From NCBI GenBank assembly GCA_030589835.1, contig JAUUZS010000337.1:1-5370 (forward strand): a DNA stretch of 5,370 nt. The letters are read 5' to 3'. The notes below the pieces were generated by a model, which saw nothing but the letters and a program-made list of their open reading frames with translations, had not been told where the DNA came from and did not search any database. The stretch comes from Cyclobacteriaceae bacterium (GTDB taxonomy: Bacteria > Bacteroidota > Bacteroidia > Cytophagales > Cyclobacteriaceae). Positions 1 to 5,370 of the stretch are shown in pieces (position 1 is the first letter of the stretch; every line of letters starts with the position of its first letter). A program made the position numbers and the translations under genes.

Positions 1-1606
1 ACCCTACGTAAATAAAGCCGGGTTGATCTCCCTACATGATATGTATTTATTGGATAAAACGAATGGAAGCAAAACAAAAAGAGGAAATCCAACTTTAATA
101 CGTCTCTTTTTGGCGATAGCCTTTGTTATTCTGAGCCTGGCAATTATCAATTATATAAACCTTACTTTGGCCCAACAGCAAAAAAGAGGAAAAGAAATAG
201 GTGTGCGAAAAACAATTGGCGCATCAAAGAAAGACCTCATTATACAATTTCTATTTGAATCTGTGTTGGTTACCTTTCTGGCATTTGGTATCTCATTAAT
301 CCTATTTGAAGGGTTATTCCCCTTATTCCATTCGGCATTTCATGTCCCATTGAGTCTTTCTGTGCTGTTCACTTTTCCAACCAGCATCATTATGTTCATG
401 TCAATACTATATATTGGTGTGCTGACAGGGATATGGCCAGCACTTATTTTTTCATCCTTTAACCCTGTGCAAATAATAAGTAAAAATGCTCTGATCAAAA
501 ATCTCAAAAACTATTCAGGAAATGTTTTAACGGTATTTCAATTCACAGTGTCTATAGCACTCATATTTTGTGTGATTGTAATCTGGAAACAGATTGAATT
601 TTCCAAACACAAAGACCTGGGATTTAATAAAGATCAATTATTGAGAATAGACATCCCTCGAATGGACAAATCAGAAAGGAATAACGCCATTGGGATGATT
701 GATGAACTTCGGAACTTGTCCTACATCTCAAACATGACCGTTAGTGGGAGTGTACCGGGGAAGATCAAAGTGCAAATGGGTACAGGAATCGAAGGAAAGG
801 AAAAGAGCATTTCTATTCTACCTATTGATTCTGTTTTCTTAAAGACTTTTGATATAGAAATACTACAAGGGAGGGATTTTCTTCCTTCAGATGCCGGCAA
901 GGCATGCATGATTAATCAGACGGCAATGGATTATTTTGAGTGGGAATCTATTGAAAATAAAAAATTCACTGCGTGGGGCTGTGAAGTTGTTGGTGTGGTA
1001 GAGGATTTTCACATTAGTTCCATTCATAGTGCGATAGAGCCAGTGGCCATTATATATGGTTTACCGGGGATTAGCCAGGTGAGTCTAAAAATCTCAGGTG
1101 ATAACATTGGCCCTGCCATGGATTATATTAAAAAATCCTGGAAAAAATACTTACCGGAATATCCGATAAGCTATCAATTCTATGATGACTGGTTCAACAG
1201 CATGTATGAAAAGGAAGAGCGCTTTGGCAGGATCATCAGCTTTTTCGCCATTCTTGCCATCAGCATATCCTGCATCGGGATTTTAGGTTTGGCAATATTC
1301 ACCTCCGAACGGAGAACCAAAGAAATCGGCATCCGCAAAATCAATGGTGCCTCGATAGAAAACATTGTATTCATGTTGACAAGGGAATTCACAACCTGGG
1401 TACTCATCGCATTTGTCATCGCAGCTCCATTGGCATATTTTGCCATAAATACCTGGCTTGAGGACTTCGCCTACCGCACAGAAATTTCCTCGTGGGTATT
1501 TGCTGTTTCGGGACTGTCTGCCTTATTCATCGCATGGGGCACGGTTGGTTGGCAAAGTTGGAATGCCGCCCAAAGGAATCCGGTTGAGGCGTTGAGGTAT
1601 GAGTGA
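1..1606 (+). CDS. FtsX/MacB-type ABC transporter permease, C-terminal part (5' end outside window)
   Basis: Inner-membrane permease subunit of a MacB/LolCE-type ABC transporter. This family couples cytoplasmic ATP hydrolysis to movement of its periplasmic domains; the substrate cannot be read from sequence. The frame is open from the first complete codon (nt 2) to TGA at 1604-1606, 534 codons. A TTG at 23 is not the real start: homology to the next gene continues upstream of it, and by that alignment about 245-250 N-terminal residues (TM1 and most of the first periplasmic domain) are missing. Counting from nt 2, hydrophobic segments lie near residues 36-56, 81-104, 126-151 and 174-196. A second periplasmic domain follows, containing GVVEDFH and two cysteines (C302, C327), then membrane segments near 411-434, 462-484 and 497-517. 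Coupling segments KEIGVRKTIGAS (nt 191-226) and KEIGIRKINGAS (nt 1319-1354) are both intact. It ends with the family tail NPVEALRYE. The family call is firm; the specific function is unknown. Confidence 0.93.
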   Translation, partial: PYVNKAGLISLHDMYLLDKTNGSKTKRGNPTLIRLFLAIAFVILSLAIINYINLTLAQQQKRGKEIGVRKTIGASKKDLIIQFLFESVLVTFLAFGISLILFEGLFPLFHSAFHVPLSLSVLFTFPTSIIMFMSILYIGVLTGIWPALIFSSFNPVQIISKNALIKNLKNYSGNVLTVFQFTVSIALIFCVIVIWKQIEFSKHKDLGFNKDQLLRIDIPRMDKSERNNAIGMIDELRNLSYISNMTVSGSVPGKIKVQMGTGIEGKEKSISILPIDSVFLKTFDIEILQGRDFLPSDAGKACMINQTAMDYFEWESIENKKFTAWGCEVVGVVEDFHISSIHSAIEPVAIIYGLPGISQVSLKISGDNIGPAMDYIKKSWKKYLPEYPISYQFYDDWFNSMYEKEERFGRIISFFAILAISISCIGILGLAIFTSERRTKEIGIRKINGASIENIVFMLTREFTTWVLIAFVIAAPLAYFAINTWLEDFAYRTEISSWVFAVSGLSALFIAWGTVGWQSWNAAQRNPVEALRYE

Positions 1607-1684
1607 TGTATAAGTTAGTACGAATCGTTGAAACCAGCAATTGATTGAATAAAAAATATTAATAGCTAAACAAATATATTAAAT

Positions 1685-3988
1685 ATGTTTCACATAAAAC
1701 TTTTTTTACGTCAACTCAGAAAAAACGCCACTTTTTCTTTTGTGACCATTGTGGGATTTTCACTTAGCCTCTCTGCATTATTGCTGATCTACGTATATGT
1801 TTCACATGAGTATTCTTACGATAAAAGTTTCAGCAAGGTGGATAGAATTTATAAGATCGAAAAAAAGAGTGGGAGTATATATTTAAATGAAAAACTCAAG
1901 GATTATCTGGATGAGCAAATTGATGAAATCGAATCAGTGTGCAGATTTGAGAATATCACGGAAAGACAAATTTTGTCCATTGGAGACAAGACGTTTCATA
2001 TCAAGAATATTCTTCAGGTTGATTCGTCTATTTTTGATTTTTTCGAAACCGATTTTGTGAAAGGGAATAAGGTGCTGGCATTCAACTCTATTCAAAATAT
2101 CATCCTTTCAGAAAGTAAGTCGAACGAATTATTTGGAGATGAAGACCCATTGAACAAAATCTTAGAAATAGAAAATAGAGAATTTTTGGTTGCAGGAGTA
2201 ATGAAGGATTTTCCTATGAATTCGAGTTTACAGCCTGAAGCTATTATTCACAGAGAGGCAAAACTTAGTGCCAACATGAATTGTCAAATATCTGATGATC
2301 AAGTTATGGATTGCATAAGGAATTCCTACTTCTTTGTCATGGCCAAACCAGGCACTAGTGTTGCAACAATAACCCCCAGTCTCAATAAAATTTTTAAAGA
2401 GCATGTATTTGGTGATCAATTACTTACCCTTCGGCCTCTAAAAGAATCATATTTCAGTACAACTTATGATGACCGATTGCAACACGCCAATATTAAACTG
2501 ATCCAGATTTTGCAAGCAATTGGAGTGCTAATACTCGTCATATCCATTCTCAATTTTGTCATTCTTTTTTCCGCTTACCTTATCAACAGGATGAAGGAGA
2601 TTGGATTAAGAAATATTTTTGGCTTGTCGCACCGAAAAAGCTTTCTTCTGTTTATTCTGGAAGCGCAATTGATCGTGTTTTTCTCCTTCGGTTTGTCTCT
2701 AATACTAGCTGAATTGTTCCTCCCTATGTTTGAACAAATGGTCAATAAAAGCATTCCACTTAATATATTATATCAATTCCATGTTTTAACTAGCATAATT
2801 TTTTGTGTAATGATAGTAGGCTTTTTATCAGCCATAGTCCCTGCCTTGATTTATTCAAAAATCCGTTTTATAACGGTCAAGGAAATGTCGATTCGGGTTA
2901 ACAGATTGAGGATAAAATCCGGGCTTTCCATTGTGCAGTATACCATATCAATTACGCTTTTAATTTGTCTTATTGTTGTCGAGAAGCAATTGAATTTTGT
3001 AAAAACAAAAGATTTTGGTTTTGACAAGGAACACTTGATTAAAATCAATAGAGCTTACTCAGTTGATAATAAAAATTACATTCAAGCCATTTCCAGCCAT
3101 CATAATGTGCTAAGGGCATGCAGTTCTGGAGGACTTCCTGGTGAAGTACATGGAGGTATGAGTTGGAAAGAATTACAAGATACAGGGTATGAAGGAACAA
3201 TACCTACTTTCAATATTACTGAAGATTTTTTTAAAGTGTTTGATGTGAAGTTTATCCATGGAAGGATGCCAAGGGAAAATGAAAATGGTTGTGTGGTCAA
3301 TGCCATGTTTATGGAATTGTTTGAATTGCAAAGGATTGAAGGGGAAAGTGTTAATGGGCACCCAATCCTCGGAGTCGTTGAAGATTTTCATTTTGAAAAT
3401 TTATATCAAAAAATAAAGCCCACTTTTTTTCAAATGGATTCTAAAAGTGCCAATGCATTCATCACAGTACGTTTTGGTTCGGCTCATATTCCAGAGACAC
3501 TTGATTATCTGAGAAACACCTGGAAAACCATGTTCCCAGATGCCGTTTTTGATTATGTATTTTACGACGAGTGGTTGGACAGCATGTACCAGGCAGAAGA
3601 AAAACTAGCATACACGATTCGCTTTTTTGCTATTCTGGCAATTCTCATTTCTGCGATGGGAACCTTCGCAGTTGCAAAATATATCTCGTTTCAACGTACT
3701 AAAGAAATTGGAATTCGCAAAGTTAACGGGGCATCTGTAAAAGACATCCTGGTTTTGATCAATCATAAATTTGCTGTTTGGATGGCCGTGGCATTTGTTG
3801 TGAGTTGCCCTGTAGCATATTATTTCATGCAAACCTGGTTGGAAAATTTTGCCTATGCCACCGAAATTTCGTGGTGGGTGTTCTTGCTTGCCGGATTGAT
3901 CACGATTAGCATTTCTGCACTCACGGTCATTTGGCAAAGCTGGTCAGCAGCCAGAAGAAATCCTGTAGAGGCTTTGAGGAATGAGTAG
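1685..3988 (+). CDS. FtsX/MacB-type ABC transporter permease, two-unit form, complete (767 aa)
   Basis: Complete inner-membrane ABC permease made of two fused MacB-like units; length is normal for the Bacteroidota family. ATG at 1685 is chosen because it gives the expected N-terminus, a short basic cytoplasmic stretch and then TM1 (about residues 18-40), followed by the signature HEYSYDK (41-47). There is no Shine-Dalgarno sequence. The first periplasmic domain (about 45-265) carries FGDEDPLNK. TM2-4 lie near 275-299, 320-347 and 367-390, and TM5 near 412-432. The second periplasmic domain follows, with GVVEDFH (563-569) and FYDEWLDSMY (626-635). TM6-8 lie near 645-667, 696-715 and 730-749, and the tail is NPVEALRNE. 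The second coupling segment is canonical (KEIGIRKVNGAS, 673-684), but the first is KEIGLRNIFGLS (304-315), which lacks the usual RK and GA. It is paralogous to the gene upstream: about 55% identity over the last 142 residues and about 40% around TM2-TM3. The substrate is unknown, and no ATPase partner is encoded nearby. Confidence 0.95.
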   Translation: MFHIKLFLRQLRKNATFSFVTIVGFSLSLSALLLIYVYVSHEYSYDKSFSKVDRIYKIEKKSGSIYLNEKLKDYLDEQIDEIESVCRFENITERQILSIGDKTFHIKNILQVDSSIFDFFETDFVKGNKVLAFNSIQNIILSESKSNELFGDEDPLNKILEIENREFLVAGVMKDFPMNSSLQPEAIIHREAKLSANMNCQISDDQVMDCIRNSYFFVMAKPGTSVATITPSLNKIFKEHVFGDQLLTLRPLKESYFSTTYDDRLQHANIKLIQILQAIGVLILVISILNFVILFSAYLINRMKEIGLRNIFGLSHRKSFLLFILEAQLIVFFSFGLSLILAELFLPMFEQMVNKSIPLNILYQFHVLTSIIFCVMIVGFLSAIVPALIYSKIRFITVKEMSIRVNRLRIKSGLSIVQYTISITLLICLIVVEKQLNFVKTKDFGFDKEHLIKINRAYSVDNKNYIQAISSHHNVLRACSSGGLPGEVHGGMSWKELQDTGYEGTIPTFNITEDFFKVFDVKFIHGRMPRENENGCVVNAMFMELFELQRIEGESVNGHPILGVVEDFHFENLYQKIKPTFFQMDSKSANAFITVRFGSAHIPETLDYLRNTWKTMFPDAVFDYVFYDEWLDSMYQAEEKLAYTIRFFAILAILISAMGTFAVAKYISFQRTKEIGIRKVNGASVKDILVLINHKFAVWMAVAFVVSCPVAYYFMQTWLENFAYATEISWWVFLLAGLITISISALTVIWQSWSAARRNPVEALRNE

Positions 3989-3994
3989 GAAAAA

Positions 3995-4022
3995 AGTTAT
4001 GAGTTACGAGTTGTAAGTTGAA
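3995..4022. repeat. Four tandem degenerate copies of a 7-base AGTTnnn unit
   Basis: Directly after the stop codon of the complete permease the sequence reads AGTTATG, AGTTACG, AGTTGTA, AGTTGAA: four consecutive heptamers, each starting with AGTT. They occupy the first half of the 72-base gap before the next permease. Similar AGTTA-rich strings are, from memory, common in spacers of some Bacteroidota, so this may be a dispersed intergenic repeat; I cannot confirm that here. No inverted symmetry or coding potential is visible, and function is unknown. Confidence 0.5.
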
Positions 4023-4060
4023 GGCTGAAAGACAGAAAGTAATTTAGTAAAAATGATATT

Positions 4061-5370
4061 ATGATAAAGCACTTCTTAAAAATCGCAACAAGGAATCTGG
4101 TAAAAAATAAAAGCTTTACCCTGATCAACATACTGGGATTATCCATTGGCATCATGTCCTTTCTATTTATCTTTTTATGGGTACATGATGAACTGAGTTA
4201 TGATAATTTTCATGATAATGGGGATCGGATTTACCGCATCGCCTGGCAGGATAGTAACCCTCAGACGCGTACTCCACACCCGATGACCTATTCGATGGTA
4301 GCGGATTTTTCAGAGGTAGAAAATGCGGTGAGCATCACACCGGTATGGGGCGACGGGCTCACACAACCGGAAAGAACGGTTAAGTATGGCGAGGTGCAAT
4401 TTGAAGAAAGCGCTATTTACGCTGCCGACACCACCTTTTTCGATGTATTTACCTTCCCAATGCTTCAGGGAGATCCGGAAACTGCCCTTGACGATGTTGG
4501 TTCTATTGTCATTACGGAAACAATCGCTCGTAAATTCTTCGGAGATGAAGACCCGCTAAATAAAATGATCACCATTAATTTCGGACAGGATTTTCCATTT
4601 CGAATTACCGGTGTGATGGCCGACATCCCCTCAAACGCACATTTTCACTTTAGTTTTCTAGTCTCCTATGTTACTCTTAAAACTGCCTGGAGTAGGGAAT
4701 TTTTCGAATGGGGTGATTTCGGACACTACAATTATTTGCTACTCAGGGACGATACAGATCCCAAAGTTCTGGAACAGAAAATGATATCGTGGTCAACTAA
4801 ATATATCGATTGGCCTGAAAGCGCACTAAATGAACTGGAACGCGGAGATATTAAATTTACGCTCCAGGCCTTGCAGGATATACACCTGAATTCCCGGCTA
4901 AGGTGGGAGTTAGAGGTCAATGGAAATATACTTTACGTTTATATTTTTTCCGCTATGGGCATTCTTGTGCTGGTGATTGCCTGCGTCAATTTCATGAATC
5001 TATCTATAGCAAGTTCATCGCTGCGGGGCAAAGAGGTGGGCGTAAAGAAAGTAGTGGGCGCCAACCGATCATCCATTCAAATCCAGTTTTTGATGGAAGC
5101 TATGTTATCCTCCGGAATATCGATGATCCTGGCAATCATTCTATTTGAAGTACTGGCAATACCCCTTGGCAGTCTGGTCAGCAAACATTTTATCATCCCT
5201 TATACCAATCCGCTAGCACTCCTCTCATTACTAGGTTTTGCTATAAGCTGTGGATTGTTGGCCGGTTTATACCCCGCTATTTTCATGTCTGGATTTTCAC
5301 CTTTTGCCGCATTAAAAGGAGCGAAATTAAACATGTCTAAAAAATCAATTTTAAGAAATAGCCTCGTAGT
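4061..5370 (+). CDS. FtsX/MacB-type ABC transporter permease, N-terminal part (3' end outside window)
   Basis: Third permease of the array, read from ATG at 4061 with no stop to the right edge: 436 complete codons plus two bases. The N-terminus MIKHFLKIATRNLVKNKSFT is the classic opening of this family, a basic amphipathic stretch before TM1 (about residues 20-42). HDELSYDNFH (42-51) and DRIYRI (55-60) follow. The first periplasmic domain runs to about residue 285 and includes DTTFFDVF (123-130) and FGDEDPLNK (160-168), the latter identical in the preceding protein. Membrane segments lie near 290-316, 340-371 and 384-410. The coupling segment KEVGVKKVVGAN (324-335, nt 5030-5065) is intact. 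The window ends near the start of TM5, so about 350 residues should lie beyond it, giving roughly 790 in total. No Shine-Dalgarno sequence precedes the start. The gene is visibly richer in G+C than its neighbour (30 and 35 G/C in the 60-base lines starting at 4261 and 4321). Substrate and ATPase partner are unknown. Confidence 0.93.
   Translation, partial: MIKHFLKIATRNLVKNKSFTLINILGLSIGIMSFLFIFLWVHDELSYDNFHDNGDRIYRIAWQDSNPQTRTPHPMTYSMVADFSEVENAVSITPVWGDGLTQPERTVKYGEVQFEESAIYAADTTFFDVFTFPMLQGDPETALDDVGSIVITETIARKFFGDEDPLNKMITINFGQDFPFRITGVMADIPSNAHFHFSFLVSYVTLKTAWSREFFEWGDFGHYNYLLLRDDTDPKVLEQKMISWSTKYIDWPESALNELERGDIKFTLQALQDIHLNSRLRWELEVNGNILYVYIFSAMGILVLVIACVNFMNLSIASSSLRGKEVGVKKVVGANRSSIQIQFLMEAMLSSGISMILAIILFEVLAIPLGSLVSKHFIIPYTNPLALLSLLGFAISCGLLAGLYPAIFMSGFSPFAALKGAKLNMSKKSILRNSLV

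Noticed and set aside
23..25. TTG as the start codon of the first permease
   Set aside because: The frame is open upstream to the window edge, and residues around it (LISLHDMYL) match the LRPLKESYF region deep inside the complete paralogue, so this is an internal codon of a truncated gene.
1623..1646. Hairpin AATCGTTG / CAATTGATT as a terminator of gene 1
   Set aside because: It has only seven mostly A-T pairs with an internal mismatch and is followed by A-rich rather than T-rich sequence, so it is not a credible intrinsic terminator.
1607..1684. Promoter for the complete permease in the gap between genes 1 and 2
   Set aside because: No TTTG or TAnnTTTG match is present. The gap is simply AT-rich, and read-through from gene 1 is at least as likely.
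3605..3937. Antisense reading frame of 110 codons
   Set aside because: It is a mirror of the conserved C-terminal module of the complete permease; its predicted peptide is rich in Asn, Arg and Cys and resembles no domain I know.
1440..3985. Recent gene conversion between the C-termini of genes 1 and 2
   Set aside because: The proteins are about 55% identical there, but the codons differ widely, including at synonymous positions (for example AATCCGGTTGAGGCG against AATCCTGTAGAGGCT), so there is no sign of recent homogenisation.
4018..4047. Bacteroidota-type promoter for gene 3: TTG (4018-4020), 19 bases, TAATTTAG (4040-4047)
   Set aside because: The -7 box has one mismatch to TAnnTTTG, the -33 box is only a TTG inside the heptamer repeat, and it would leave a leader of only a few bases. 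It is too weak to list as a feature, though it is the best candidate in the window.
4903..5148. Alternative + strand reading frame of 81 codons
   Set aside because: It lies wholly inside the third permease in a different frame, lacks family features, and overlaps the conserved TM2-TM3 coding sequence.

Overview
The window is part of a tandem array of large FtsX/MacB-type ABC-transporter permease genes. All three lie on the + strand, head to tail, with short gaps of 78 and 72 bases. The content suggests a member of the Bacteroidota. Roughly 770-800-residue permeases built from two MacB-like halves, clustered in tandem, are characteristic of that phylum. The AT-rich spacers with no Shine-Dalgarno sequence fit too. 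A Cytophagales-type organism is my guess, made from family knowledge and not from a marker gene.

Layout: (1) bases 1-1606 hold the C-terminal two thirds of a first permease; its reading frame is open through the left edge, so the real start lies outside. (2) Bases 1607-1684 are a non-coding gap. (3) Bases 1685-3988 hold a complete 767-residue permease. (4) Bases 3989-4060 are a gap starting with four degenerate copies of a 7-base AGTTnnn unit. (5) Bases 4061-5370 hold the first 436 codons of a third permease, which is open through the right edge.

Each full-length protein appears to have the order TM1 - periplasmic domain - TM2-4 - TM5 - periplasmic domain - TM6-8. This is two MacB/LolC-like units fused into one chain, with a cytoplasmic K-E-(I/V)-G coupling segment after TM2 and again after TM6. 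Such permeases need a cytoplasmic ATPase of the LolD/MacB type. None is encoded here, so it must be supplied from outside the window. Genes 1 and 2 are close paralogues (78 of 142 residues identical over an ungapped hand alignment of their C-termini). Gene 3 looks like a more canonical and somewhat more GC-rich member.

I see no RNA gene, CRISPR array, insertion sequence or convincing promoter or terminator. I found no evidence of a new kind of system. The most interesting points are the degenerate first coupling segment of gene 2 and the repeated sequence in the spacers.
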